Positions 16,750-25,278 of a DNA stretch of 64,000 nt are shown here, one piece after another. Both the position numbers and the translations under genes were made by a program. Every line of letters starts with the position of its first letter. Position 1 is the first letter of the stretch. Where the stretch lies: contig NZ_JAJOMC010000014.1 of assembly GCF_021129155.1 (NCBI RefSeq), positions 19,569-83,568 on the forward strand, read 5' to 3'. The notes beneath the pieces are model-generated. The model was given only the letters and a program-made list of their open reading frames with translations, did no database searches and was not told the origin of the DNA. This DNA is from Arthrobacter sp. AK04 (GTDB taxonomy: Bacteria; Actinomycetota; Actinomycetes; Actinomycetales; Micrococcaceae).

Positions 16750-17669
16750 CGTGCCTCCTCCTGCGGGGCGGCGTACATCGTCAGCACTGCTTCCTCCAGG
16801 TCCGGCTCTTCCAGGACGAGGTCGGTCAGCCGGAGGGACGCCAGCATCCGGACCAGCGGCTGGATGTCCCCGCCAATGGTGGCGGACAGCGTTGCCGTGC
16901 CGTCGGACTCCAGTACCTCCACGTGTCCGACGCCGGGCACGCCAGTGAGCCGCGCAACGGCGTCGTGCGCTGCAATGCCGGAGGTGGTGAAGCGGACGCG
17001 GCGCACGGCACCTTCGCGGAGACCGCTGACGGATTCGACGGCGATGATCCTTCCGTCGCGGAGGATGGCCACCGTGTCCGCCGTCTGCTGGACCTCGCTC
17101 AGGACGTGCGAGCTGAGGAAGATGGTCTGGCCGCGGTGCTTCGCCTCGCGCACCATTGCGTGGAACTCCTGCTGGACCAGCGGGTCCAGGCCGCTGGTGG
17201 GCTCATCAAGGACCAGCAGTTGGGGCTGGTGCATAAACGCCTGCACCAGCCCCAGTTTCTGTTTGTTGCCCTTGGACAGCTTCCTGATGTGGCGGGTGAG
17301 GTCCAGTCCCAGCCTCTCCGCCAGCTGGTCCACCCGGCCTGGCGGCACCGGCCCGCTGATTGCCTCATAGTGGGCCAGCAGGGTGCGGCCCGTTACCCGG
17401 CCCGCCAGGAACAGCTCCCCGGGAAGGTAGCCGATGCGGCGCCGCAGATCCGGACCGCCGGCCCGGGGATCCGTACCCAGCACCCGGATGGTCCCGCTGG
17501 TGGGGCGGATGATGTCCAGCAGGCAGCGCATGGTGGTGGTCTTTCCCGCACCGTTAGGGCCGATCACTCCAAACACGGAGCCGGTTTCCACCTCGAAATC
17601 GACGCCGTGCAGCACCTCGCGGCGCCCGAATTCCTTGGTCAGGGACTTGGCCGAGATAGCGGTTGCCAT
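16746..17669 (-). CDS. ABC exporter ATP-binding protein (ABC-2 type partner)
   Basis: 307 residues. Walker A GPNGAGKTT near residue 37, signature LSKGNKQKLG near 132 (a KGNKQ variant common in this group), Walker B LLVLDEP near 155 and switch His in IFLSSHVLSE. A C-terminal extension after residue 215 is typical of DrrA/CcmA-like exporters. Start ATG has CAGGAGG upstream. First gene of a two-gene operon with the permease. Confidence 0.9.
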   Translation of the reverse strand: MATAISAKSLTKEFGRREVLHGVDFEVETGSVFGVIGPNGAGKTTTMRCLLDIIRPTSGTIRVLGTDPRAGGPDLRRRIGYLPGELFLAGRVTGRTLLAHYEAISGPVPPGRVDQLAERLGLDLTRHIRKLSKGNKQKLGLVQAFMHQPQLLVLDEPTSGLDPLVQQEFHAMVREAKHRGQTIFLSSHVLSEVQQTADTVAILRDGRIIAVESVSGLREGAVRRVRFTTSGIAAHDAVARLTGVPGVGHVEVLESDGTATLSATIGGDIQPLVRMLASLRLTDLVLEEPDLEEAVLTMYAAPQEEAR

Positions 17670-17827
17670 AAGACCTCCTGGATGCGCACGCGGGGCGATG
17701 ACCCCAGACTAGGTGCCGCCGGCCGCGCTGTACATCGCGCCTGCCCGTGATATTCCCGATGACGCGCGGAGCGAACAAAGCGGCCCCGGGCAGGACAGGC
17801 CGGGGGAGCGCCGCGTACCGTTGACAC

Positions 17828-18253
17828 ATGGCTACCCTAGACATCACAGGTGAACAGTTCGCATCCACCATCGAAGGCAACGACATTGTCCTGGTGGATT
17901 TCTGGGCGGAATGGTGCGGCCCCTGCAAGCAGTTCGGTCCCACGTACTCGGCCGTCTCGGAGAAGCACCCGGATGTCCTCTTCACCAAGGTGGACACCGA
18001 GGCGGAGCAGCAGCTCGCCGCCGAGGCCGGCATCTCGTCCATCCCCACCCTGATGGCCTTCCGCGAAAAGGTGCTGGTGTTCTCCCAGCCCGGCGCGCTG
18101 AACGCCCAGCAGCTCGAACAGGTGGTGGACGCCGTAAAGGCGCTGGACATGGAAGAAGTCCACGCCCACGTGGCGCGCCAGCGGGAAGAGGCCGCCGCGG
18201 CCACGGGCAAGCCGGCTGGCCCCCAGGACGGCACTCAGATCCCGGACGCCTAA
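17828..18253 (+). CDS. trxA: Thioredoxin
   Basis: 141-residue redox protein. The active site WCGPC is at residues 29-33 and the cis-Pro is in ISSIPTLMAF. The core fold ends near residue 108; the remaining 33 residues (alanine- and glutamate-rich, ending GKPAGPQDGTQIPDA) are an extension beyond the usual ~105-residue thioredoxin. ATG is six bases after TACCGT (17816-17821), so probably leaderless. A perfect 15-bp terminator follows. Whether it is the main thioredoxin or an accessory one is not known. Confidence 0.92.
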   Translation: MATLDITGEQFASTIEGNDIVLVDFWAEWCGPCKQFGPTYSAVSEKHPDVLFTKVDTEAEQQLAAEAGISSIPTLMAFREKVLVFSQPGALNAQQLEQVVDAVKALDMEEVHAHVARQREEAAAATGKPAGPQDGTQIPDA

Positions 18254-18270
18254 GACTTACCACAACGCAA

Positions 18271-18308
18271 AATGCGGGACCTCCCACTGGGAGGTCCCGC
18301 ATTTTTTT
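18271..18308 (+). terminator. Terminator after thioredoxin
   Basis: Perfect 15-bp stem (AATGCGGGACCTCCC), three-base loop, T7 tail. It also sits just beyond the convergent monooxygenase gene. Confidence 0.93.
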
Positions 18309-18333
18309 GTTCCCGCATTTCTGTTTGGGGCAG

Positions 18334-18612
18334 TCAGATCCGTTCCACCTTGACGGGCTCAGCCAGCAACGCGCTCAGTGATTCGTTCAGGTCCTGCACG
18401 GCGATGCCCTTGGAATGCTTGGCTAGGTCCTCCTCCGACGCCCACTGCTCCGTCAGGACCAGCTTCTCTTCGGTGGCTTCCGTCAGCTCGTACCGGATGC
18501 AGCCGGGTTCGTTCATCACCTCATCGATGGCGATGTCGAGGGCCAGCTTGACGCGGTGAAACTCGCCGTCGTTGGGGATGAAGGTTGCCTGCAGGTCAAT
18601 GGGTGAAGTCAT
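18334..18612 (-). CDS. Antibiotic biosynthesis monooxygenase (ABM) domain protein
   Basis: 92 residues forming one ferredoxin-like ABM/quinol-monooxygenase domain (YgiN-like): FHRVKLALDIAIDEVMNEPGCIRYEL followed by VLTEQWASEEDLAKH. Such proteins are cofactorless dimers acting on quinols or other small aromatics; the substrate is unknown. The start at 18612 is supported by TATTGT (reverse strand, 18620-18625) seven bases upstream, which suggests a leaderless mRNA. Confidence 0.82.
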   Translation of the reverse strand: MTSPIDLQATFIPNDGEFHRVKLALDIAIDEVMNEPGCIRYELTEATEEKLVLTEQWASEEDLAKHSKGIAVQDLNESLSALLAEPVKVERI

Positions 18613-18716
18613 GGATTTCACAATACCGGCACCTGCGGACGGCTTGCGTTCTGTTGCGCCGGACACCGCTTACGGCGGTGCTTTCATTGCCGGAAGCCAC
18701 TTGGTAGCGTGCCAGC

Positions 18717-20408
18717 ATGCGCGCCTACACAGCCGGGGACACTGACGTCCCGCTGCTCCATGAAACCATCGGCCGGAACTTTGAGCGGGTGGCGGCCCGG
18801 TTTCCCTTCCACGACGCGCTGATCGAGGCGGCGCCTGTTCCGGGCGCCGACGCCCGCCGCTGGAGTTACACCAAGATGAATGACGACGTCGACAGGCTGG
18901 CGCGTGCGCTCCTCGCCCTGGGCGTCGCCAAGGGTGACCGGGTGGGAATCTGGAGTCCCAACTGCGCCGAGTGGACCCTCCTCCAGTACGCCACCGCCAA
19001 GGCCGGAGCCATCCTGGTCAACGTCAACCCTGCCTACCGCAGCCACGAACTGGAGTTCGTGGTGAAGCAAAACGGCATGCGGACGCTGGTTACCGCACCG
19101 TCGGACACCAACAGCGACTACGTGGGGATGGCACGGAAGGCGCTCGCGGAGTGCCCGGACCTGCGCGAGCTGGTCTTCCTTCCCGCGCCCGGCGGCGAGG
19201 GGTCCGGCGAGGAAGGGTTCGACGCCGGCGTTCCCCTCGGTGATGCGGAGCTGACGTACGCCGAGCTGCTTCGGCGGGCGGACGACGTCGGACATTCCGG
19301 ACTGCAGGCCCGCATGGCGGAACTCAGCCCGCACGATCCCATCAACCTGCAGTACACCTCCGGGACCACGGGATTCCCCAAAGGGGCCACGCTGACCCAC
19401 TACAACATCCTGAACAACGGGTTCTCGATCGGCGGACTGCTTGGATACACGGAGCACGACAGGGTGGTGATCCCGGTGCCGTTCTACCACTGCTTCGGCA
19501 TGGTGATCGGCAACCTGAATGCCCTCAGCCACGGGGCAGCCACCATCATCCCCGGCCGCGGGTTCAGCCCGGCTGCAGCCCTGGAGGCCGTCCAGGATTT
19601 CGGCGGGACCTCCCTGTACGGCGTGCCTACAATGTTCATCGCCGAGCTGGCGCTGCCGGACTTTGCCTCCTACGATCTGTCCACCCTGCGCACGGGGGTC
19701 ATGGCCGGTTCGCTGTGTCCCGTCGAGGTAATGAAGCGGGTGATATCGGAGATGAATATGGTGGATGTGGCCATCTGCTACGGCATGACCGAAACCTCGC
19801 CGGTGTCCACCATGACTCGCCAGGGCGACACTCTGCAGCACCGCACGGAGACCGTGGGACGCACCATGCCGCACCTGGAAAGCAAGATCGTTGATCCCGG
19901 ATCAGGGGAGATCCTGGACCGGGGGCAGATCGGCGAGCTCTGCACCCGGGGATATGCCGTGATGGAGGGGTACTGGAACCAGCCCGACAAGACGGCTGAG
20001 GCGATCGATGCCGATGGCTGGATGCATACCGGAGACCTGGCCCGGATGGACGACGACGGCTATGTCATCGTCGAGGGCCGGATCAAGGACATGGTGATCA
20101 GGGGCGGCGAAAACATCTATCCGCGGGAGATCGAGGAATTCCTGTTCGCCCACCCGTCCATCCAGGACGTGCAGGTCATCGGTGTACCGGATGCCAGGTA
20201 CGGCGAGGAGCTGATGGCGTGCATCATCCTCAAGCCCGGTGCCCAGCCGCTGGACGCCGGCTCGCTTGCCGAGTTCTGCCGGGGGAAGCTGGCCCACTAC
20301 AAGATTCCCCGCTACGTGGAGGTCCGGGAGCGGTTCCCCATGACCGTGTCCGGGAAGGTCCGCAAGGTGGAGATGCGCCAGGAAGCCGTGGCCAGGCTGG
20401 GGCTGTGA
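18717..20408 (+). CDS. Fatty acyl-CoA synthetase, AMP-binding (ACSF2/FadD-like)
   Basis: 563-residue adenylate-forming ligase that activates a carboxylic acid with ATP and CoA. The P-loop-like motif YTSGTTGFPKG is near residue 213, CYGMTETSP near 353, the ATP-binding WMHTGDLA near 438, the hinge GRIKDMVIRGGENIYP near 458, and the catalytic Lys region SGKVRK near the C-terminus. Length and motifs suit medium-chain acyl-CoA synthetases. ATG is six bases after TAGCGT (18705-18710), so probably leaderless. It converges on an ABC exporter pair with a 15-base gap. Confidence 0.92.
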   Translation: MRAYTAGDTDVPLLHETIGRNFERVAARFPFHDALIEAAPVPGADARRWSYTKMNDDVDRLARALLALGVAKGDRVGIWSPNCAEWTLLQYATAKAGAILVNVNPAYRSHELEFVVKQNGMRTLVTAPSDTNSDYVGMARKALAECPDLRELVFLPAPGGEGSGEEGFDAGVPLGDAELTYAELLRRADDVGHSGLQARMAELSPHDPINLQYTSGTTGFPKGATLTHYNILNNGFSIGGLLGYTEHDRVVIPVPFYHCFGMVIGNLNALSHGAATIIPGRGFSPAAALEAVQDFGGTSLYGVPTMFIAELALPDFASYDLSTLRTGVMAGSLCPVEVMKRVISEMNMVDVAICYGMTETSPVSTMTRQGDTLQHRTETVGRTMPHLESKIVDPGSGEILDRGQIGELCTRGYAVMEGYWNQPDKTAEAIDADGWMHTGDLARMDDDGYVIVEGRIKDMVIRGGENIYPREIEEFLFAHPSIQDVQVIGVPDARYGEELMACIILKPGAQPLDAGSLAEFCRGKLAHYKIPRYVEVRERFPMTVSGKVRKVEMRQEAVARLGL

Positions 20409-20423
20409 AGTCAGCAGCCGTAC

Positions 20424-21233
20424 CTAGCGGATGTTGCGGCTGATGGCCTTCACCCCCACAGCAAGGCCGACGACGGCTGTCACCAGGGCGGCGGCCAGGC
20501 CCAGGAGGGTGTCAGGCCCTACGCTGCCCGCAAACAGTTCGCGCTCGGCGTTCACCAGGTAGGTCAGGGGATTGAACAGGCTGGCCGTCCGCATCCAGCC
20601 GGGTCCGGCCTCGATGGGAAGCATGATGCCGGAGAGGATCATCAGCGGGAACAACAGCGTCTGCTGGACACCCCAGAAGATCCACTCCTTGCTCTGGGAA
20701 ACCAGCGCCAGCGCATATGACAGGGCGCCGAGTCCGATCCCGAAGATCCCCAGGATGACCAGCCCGAACAGCACGTGCAGCGGATAGAACACGAAGCCGA
20801 ACGGGATGCAGACCAGTGCGATCAGGAGTCCCTGGACCACCAGCGGCGCCCACTCCTTCAAGGCCCGCCCGATCATCAGCGAGGACCGGGACAGCGGGGT
20901 TGCCAGGATGCGCTCGTAGGAGCCCGTCATGAGCTCGTACTGCAGGTTTGAGCCGGTCATGGACGTCCCGAAGAGCGCGATCATCACCACCACGCCCGGG
21001 AGGAACCACTGGAGCGTGGACTGCCCGCCGAACGCCGGCGCGCCCACGGCCGCGCCCAGCAGCGGGCCGAACAGTCCCAGGAAGACCAGGGGCTGGAGCA
21101 GCGAGAAAACCAGTGAGAACGGGTCCCGAAGGGGCAGCAGCATTTCCCGCCAGAACACGTACCTTGTGTCATGCAGGACCCTGGCCAGCCCGGGCTTCTC
21201 CCGGGCGCCGGCAGCGGTGCTGTGGGTGGCCAT
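20424..21233 (-). CDS. ABC-2 type permease, DrrB-like
   Basis: 269 residues with six predicted transmembrane helices. The N-terminal FWREMLLPLRDPFSLVFSLLQPL and the LSGIMLPIEAGPGWMRTASLFNPLTYLVNAER segment are hallmarks of daunorubicin-exporter-type DrrB permeases. The start overlaps the ATPase stop by one base (TGATG). Substrate is unknown; the family commonly exports drugs or lipids. Confidence 0.9.
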   Translation of the reverse strand: MATHSTAAGAREKPGLARVLHDTRYVFWREMLLPLRDPFSLVFSLLQPLVFLGLFGPLLGAAVGAPAFGGQSTLQWFLPGVVVMIALFGTSMTGSNLQYELMTGSYERILATPLSRSSLMIGRALKEWAPLVVQGLLIALVCIPFGFVFYPLHVLFGLVILGIFGIGLGALSYALALVSQSKEWIFWGVQQTLLFPLMILSGIMLPIEAGPGWMRTASLFNPLTYLVNAERELFAGSVGPDTLLGLAAALVTAVVGLAVGVKAISRNIR

Positions 21234-22201
21234 CAGCGGTTCGCCCCTTCCCGCAGGTTGCGGCCGGTCAGCTCCAGGAACACGTCGTCCAGGGTGGGCG
21301 GTTTCAGCTCCAGGGACTGGGCGGGAGCACCGGCGTTGTGCATCTCCAGCAGCAGCGCAGGCGCCAACCGTGCACCTTCGGGGAGCCGGAGGCGGAAGCG
21401 CACAACGCCGTCGTACGCATTCTCGCTGACCTCCCCGCCCGCCGCGGCGCGCCCTAACAGCCCCCGCACCCCGGCCGCGGAGGCCGCCGCCACTTCGACG
21501 GCCAGCAGGTCGCCTGCGAGGTTCGCCTTCAGCCGCGCGGCGGTGTCATCGGCGATGATCCTGCCGTGGTCGATGATGATGACCCGTTCGGACATGGAGT
21601 CGGCCTCGTCCATGTAGTGCGTGGTCAGCACAATGGTGGTGCCGTGTTCCTCGCGCATCCGCATGATGTGCTCCCAGAGGTTGGCCCGGTTTTGGGGGTC
21701 CATCCCGGTGGACGGCTCGTCCAGGAAGAGCAGCCGCGGCGAATGCATCAGTCCCAGCGCCACATCCATCCGCCGCCGCTGCCCGCCGGAGAGCTTGATG
21801 ACTGTCCGCTTGGCGAGGTCCGCGAGGTCCAGGGATTCCAGGAGTTCCCCGGCCCGGGCAAGGGCGTCCGCCGAATTCATGCCGTAGAAGCGGCCCTGCA
21901 TCACCAGCTCATCGATTACCCGGAAACTGTGGCCGCCGCCGTTGCCCTGGCCGATGTAGCCGATCCTTGCCCTTACTCCGGCCGGATCCGCTGTAACGTC
22001 CACGCCGGCAACCCTGGCTGTCCCCGAAGTGGGCGTCAGCAGGGTGGTGAGCATCCGCAACGTGGTGGACTTGCCGGCCCCGTTCGGTCCAAGGAAGGCC
22101 ACGAGCTCGCCGGGCGCCACATCGATGTCGACGCCCTTGACGGCTTCCACTGTTTCTTTTTTGACCGTGAACGTCTTGGTCAGGCTGTCCGTGTGGATCA
22201 T
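21233..22201 (-). CDS. ABC exporter ATP-binding protein, DrrA-like
   Basis: 322 residues. Walker A GPNGAGKST near residue 37, signature LSGGQRRRMDVALGL near 135, Walker B LLFLDEPSTGMDPQ and switch His in LTTHYMDEAD. The DrrA C-terminal domain ends KPPTLDDVFLELTGRNL, which is typical. ATG 22201 is chosen because the codons upstream have no family match and CTGGAG lies a few bases before it. Forms an operon with the DrrB-like permease. It is a distinct system from the ABC-2 pair at 15952-17669. Confidence 0.92.
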   Translation of the reverse strand: MIHTDSLTKTFTVKKETVEAVKGVDIDVAPGELVAFLGPNGAGKSTTLRMLTTLLTPTSGTARVAGVDVTADPAGVRARIGYIGQGNGGGHSFRVIDELVMQGRFYGMNSADALARAGELLESLDLADLAKRTVIKLSGGQRRRMDVALGLMHSPRLLFLDEPSTGMDPQNRANLWEHIMRMREEHGTTIVLTTHYMDEADSMSERVIIIDHGRIIADDTAARLKANLAGDLLAVEVAAASAAGVRGLLGRAAAGGEVSENAYDGVVRFRLRLPEGARLAPALLLEMHNAGAPAQSLELKPPTLDDVFLELTGRNLREGANR

Positions 22202-22331
22202 GGGTGACTCCAGAGGATGCGGCGGGCCGGGGCTCTGGAACGGGCTCCCTGGCGCCACGCTATACCCATCCCCGGCACGAGTCCACGGAAAAATCGTGCA
22301 CGTGCGCCGGGCCATGCATGCACCGCGGGCG

Positions 22332-23315
22332 TCAGTGCCGGCGGTGGTCCTGGATGGTCATCCGCGGGCCGAACGTGGGTTTTCGGAAGCCGCTGCTTTG
22401 GATCATCCGCACCACCCGCTGGCGATGTCCCTGCCACGGTTCCAGCAGCCGGAGCATGCCGGCGTCATCGGTCCGCCGGCCGGTCAGTGCGGCGCCGACG
22501 TAGGCGGCCAGGTGGTAGTCGCCCACCGAGATCGAGTCAGGGCAGCCGTGCGTGCGCTGCACCACCTCGGCGGCTGTCCAGATGCCGATGCCGGGGATGG
22601 TCTGCAATTTTGCTGCCGCCTCCAGTGCAGGCAGCGCCGCCAGCCGTTCAAGCGCGACGGCGGAACGCAGCGCCCGCATCACCGTTGCGGAGCGCTGCGG
22701 GCCCACTCCGGCCTTGTGCCACTCCCAGCTGGGAACCTGCAGCCACTGCGCCGCGGTGGGCGGCAGCACCAGGCCGGCGGGAGCCAGCGAGCCAGCCATC
22801 GGTGCGGGGGAACCGTAGCGGTGCAGGAGGTACCGGTAGCCGCGGCGGGCCTCGATGACCGTGACCTTCTGTTCCAGGATGATGGGCACCAGCTGGTCCA
22901 CCATGCGGCCGCTGGAGGGAAGCCGGACGGCCAGGCTGCGCCGCCGCGCTTCCCTGACCATGCGGGGGAGGGTGGCATGGAACACCGGCTCGTCGAATTC
23001 CGACCAATCGTCGTGCGCCCCCAAGAGGCGCGGCACTGCCGCTACCGCCGCCGCGGCGCCCGGACCCCAGGCCTGGACGTTCACCCGGTGCTCCATCTCG
23101 GGGCTGCCGGCCGGGCTGAGCCGGAGGGTGGCGGGGCCCTCCGCTGTTGTGAACGCGTTCCAGATGACGCCGCCTTCGGCCGCGAAGGACGGATCGCTGT
23201 TGCCGCGCAGGAGGGGCCGGAGGGTCCGCGCAAGGTCGTAGGGGCCGCCCGGACACCACCGGAGGGAGGCGTCCGCGGCGGCTGCCAGCCGTGCGGGAAC
23301 CTCTGCGATCGTCAT
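22332..23315 (-). CDS. DNA-3-methyladenine glycosylase II-like (AlkA/HhH-GPD)
   Basis: 327-residue base-excision repair glycosylase that removes alkylated bases. The helix-hairpin-helix and following catalytic Asp are seen as LQTIPGIGIWTAAEVV ... ISVGDYHLAAYV in the last third. The N-terminal part is longer and more diverged than E. coli AlkA. The ATG at 23315 has a weak -10-like GACGAT six bases upstream on the minus strand. A long palindromic repeat lies 65-135 bases upstream. No Ada-type domain is present, so adaptive-response control cannot be inferred. Confidence 0.85.
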   Translation of the reverse strand: MTIAEVPARLAAAADASLRWCPGGPYDLARTLRPLLRGNSDPSFAAEGGVIWNAFTTAEGPATLRLSPAGSPEMEHRVNVQAWGPGAAAAVAAVPRLLGAHDDWSEFDEPVFHATLPRMVREARRRSLAVRLPSSGRMVDQLVPIILEQKVTVIEARRGYRYLLHRYGSPAPMAGSLAPAGLVLPPTAAQWLQVPSWEWHKAGVGPQRSATVMRALRSAVALERLAALPALEAAAKLQTIPGIGIWTAAEVVQRTHGCPDSISVGDYHLAAYVGAALTGRRTDDAGMLRLLEPWQGHRQRVVRMIQSSGFRKPTFGPRMTIQDHRRH

Positions 23316-23379
23316 GCCACCATCGTCCCACGGTGCCCTGACAGTCCGCCCGCCGGGTCCGCCCGTGCCGGTTTCGGGG

Positions 23380-23448
23380 CCGGAGTTTTTGTCCACGTAT
23401 GGCGGGCTGCGCGGCTCGGAAGTCTCCAGATCTGGACAAAAACTCCGG
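23380..23448. repeat. Intergenic palindrome, family A copy 1
   Basis: Perfect 16-base arms CCGGAGTTTTTGTCCA (23380-23395) and its complement (23433-23448) enclosing 37 bases. The outer 13 bases and parts of the interior (TATG...CGG, CGGAAGTC, CTGGAC) match the palindrome at 41012-41074, so the two are copies of one dispersed element. It lies between the glycosylase promoter side and the VOC gene. Confidence 0.8.
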
Positions 23449-23556
23449 CTCGTCCCGGGCCCTTACCGGGCAGCGGACGGAGGACTAGACTCCCAGGTGT
23501 GGCGCGGGGCGTCCGCGCTGTTCCTTCCGAGATTCCAGAGATTCCAGGTGAGCGCA

Positions 23557-23964
23557 ATGGGTGGAGTAGTACATTTCGAAATCCCCGCGGACGATCAGGA
23601 GCGGGCCAGGAACTTTTACCAGCAGGCCCTCGGCTGGCGGATAGAACCTGTGCCTGGAATGGACTACAACATGGTGATTACCACGCCGATGGACGAGACC
23701 ACCGGCCAGCCCACAACCGCGGGTGCCATCAACGGCGGCATGATGGCCCGGGAGGACCAGATCACCAACCCCGTCATCACGGTGGACGTGGCGGACATCG
23801 ATGCCACGCTGAAGACCATTGAGGAACTGGGCGGTTCTGTTGTTATGCCCAAGAACGAGATTCCCGGAATGGGCTACTTCGCCTACTTCAAGGATCCTGA
23901 AAACAACATCATGGGACTGTGGGAGAACCTTCCCGCGGACCAGCAGGCGCAGTCGGCCGGGTAG
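23557..23964 (+). CDS. VOC (glyoxalase/bleomycin-resistance fold) family protein
   Basis: 135 residues, two beta-alpha-beta-beta-beta units. VHFEIPADDQERARNFYQQALGW is the classic first module, and YFAYFKDPENNIMGLWE supplies the usual C-terminal metal-ligand Glu. ATG 23557 is preceded by AGGTGA at seven bases; a GTG three codons upstream is an alternative start. Typical of single-domain VOC proteins of unknown substrate. It ends two bases before the convergent transporter gene. Confidence 0.88.
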   Translation: MGGVVHFEIPADDQERARNFYQQALGWRIEPVPGMDYNMVITTPMDETTGQPTTAGAINGGMMAREDQITNPVITVDVADIDATLKTIEELGGSVVMPKNEIPGMGYFAYFKDPENNIMGLWENLPADQQAQSAG

Positions 23965-23966
23965 CT

Positions 23967-25154
23967 TCAGGGCATCCCGGACGCCAGCCACAGCGCCACA
24001 ACAGCGAGGGGAATGGTCAGGGCTGCCACCAGCAGCCCGGCCAGGGCAAAGCCGCTCCATTTGATCCGGACGTTCAGGGCCTGCAGCCGCTCATGCCAGA
24101 GCAGGGTTGCCAGGGACGCCCACGGAGTGACCAGCGGGCCAAGGTTGACGCCGACCAGCAAGGCGGCCACCCGGGCCGGGGATTCGGCCACCGGTTCAAG
24201 GGCGAGATAGGCGGGCAGATTGTTGGCTGCGTTTGCCGCGCCGGCTCCCAGTGCGGCCAGATGCAGGAGGGCCGGCAGGCTGTCGCCCTGTCCGGCCGCG
24301 CCGGCCAGGAGCGCCGTCAACCCGTTGGCATGCAATGCCTCAACCACCATGAACAGTCCAACCGTGAGCATCAGCGGACGCCACGGAACCATGGACCACC
24401 GCAGTACGGCGGGCCGCCGCCAGAGGAAGACCAGCAGCAGGAATGCCGCCGCCATTATGGCCGGATAGTGCACCGGCACTCCGGACACCAGGGCCGGCAG
24501 CAGGACCAGCAGCGTGGCCGCGGCGGTGGCCAGCAATGGCCGGTCCCGCACCGCAGGCGGACGTTGTGGCTGGTACCGTCCGCGCAGGTCCCTGCGGAAC
24601 GCCAGCCACAACAGCGCCAGCGGAACCATCACTCCCACCAGGGCGGGTGCCCAGACGGTCCCGGCAAAGCCCAGGGGGCTGAGTCCCAGTGCATCCTGCG
24701 CCAGCAGGTTCGTCAGGTTCGATACAGGCAGCAGCAGGGACGCGGTGTTGGCGAGCCAAATAGTGGTCAGCGCGAAGGGCAGCGGCTGGATGCCGGCATG
24801 GACTGCAAGGAGAACCACCACCGGCGTCACCAGTACGGCAGTGCTGTCCAGCGACAGGAAGATGGTGGCAACGGTGGCCAGCGCCACCACCAGGAGCCAC
24901 AGCAGGAACACGCGGCCCCGGCCCAGCCCGGCCAGGCGGGCCGTAACAACCGTGAACAGCCCCGCCTCGTCCAGCAGTTCAGTCACCAGGGACATCGCCA
25001 GCACAAACGCCAGGACAGGAAGGGTGCGGCCCGCGAGCGCGTCGAAGGCGGGCATGGGCAGTGCCCCGGAGACGAGGGTTGCAACACCGGCCAGGAACAT
25101 TGCTCCGGGAAGGAGGTAGCTCCGGACTTTGATCAACCAGGCGAACTGCGGCAC
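23967..25154 (-). CDS. ArsB/SLC13-type anion transporter (ion transporter superfamily)
   Basis: 395-residue integral membrane protein with about 10-11 helices of the IT superfamily. Repeat-related motifs are FLSLDSTAVLVTPVVV in the first half and GAANAANNLPAYLAL in the second, the paired helix-break signatures of ArsB/CitM/DASS transporters. ArsB-like annotation is common for this type, but no ars regulator or arsC lies nearby, so arsenite efflux is unproven. Start is GTG at 25154, with GATCAT six bases upstream on the minus strand, possibly leaderless. Confidence 0.82.
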   Translation of the reverse strand: MPQFAWLIKVRSYLLPGAMFLAGVATLVSGALPMPAFDALAGRTLPVLAFVLAMSLVTELLDEAGLFTVVTARLAGLGRGRVFLLWLLVVALATVATIFLSLDSTAVLVTPVVVLLAVHAGIQPLPFALTTIWLANTASLLLPVSNLTNLLAQDALGLSPLGFAGTVWAPALVGVMVPLALLWLAFRRDLRGRYQPQRPPAVRDRPLLATAAATLLVLLPALVSGVPVHYPAIMAAAFLLLVFLWRRPAVLRWSMVPWRPLMLTVGLFMVVEALHANGLTALLAGAAGQGDSLPALLHLAALGAGAANAANNLPAYLALEPVAESPARVAALLVGVNLGPLVTPWASLATLLWHERLQALNVRIKWSGFALAGLLVAALTIPLAVVALWLASGMP

Positions 25155-25278
25155 CGCCCAATGATCGCACCCGTGCCTGCGTGGAACCTGTTAGGGACGG
25201 CCAGCTCCCGGGTGGCGTGCCGCCGGGGCCAAAATCCGGGGAAGGTGCCCACCGCAGTGAAGCGGTAGCTTTGTATCC

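Noticed and set aside
22029..23822. 597-codon open frame on the plus strand
   Set aside because: It spans parts of three real genes on both strands and an intergenic palindrome; no domain content.
23967..25154. Arsenic resistance operon
   Set aside because: The ArsB-like transporter has no arsC or adjacent ArsR; the ArsR at 58388 is 33 kb away, coupled to a different transporter and lacks the metal motif.
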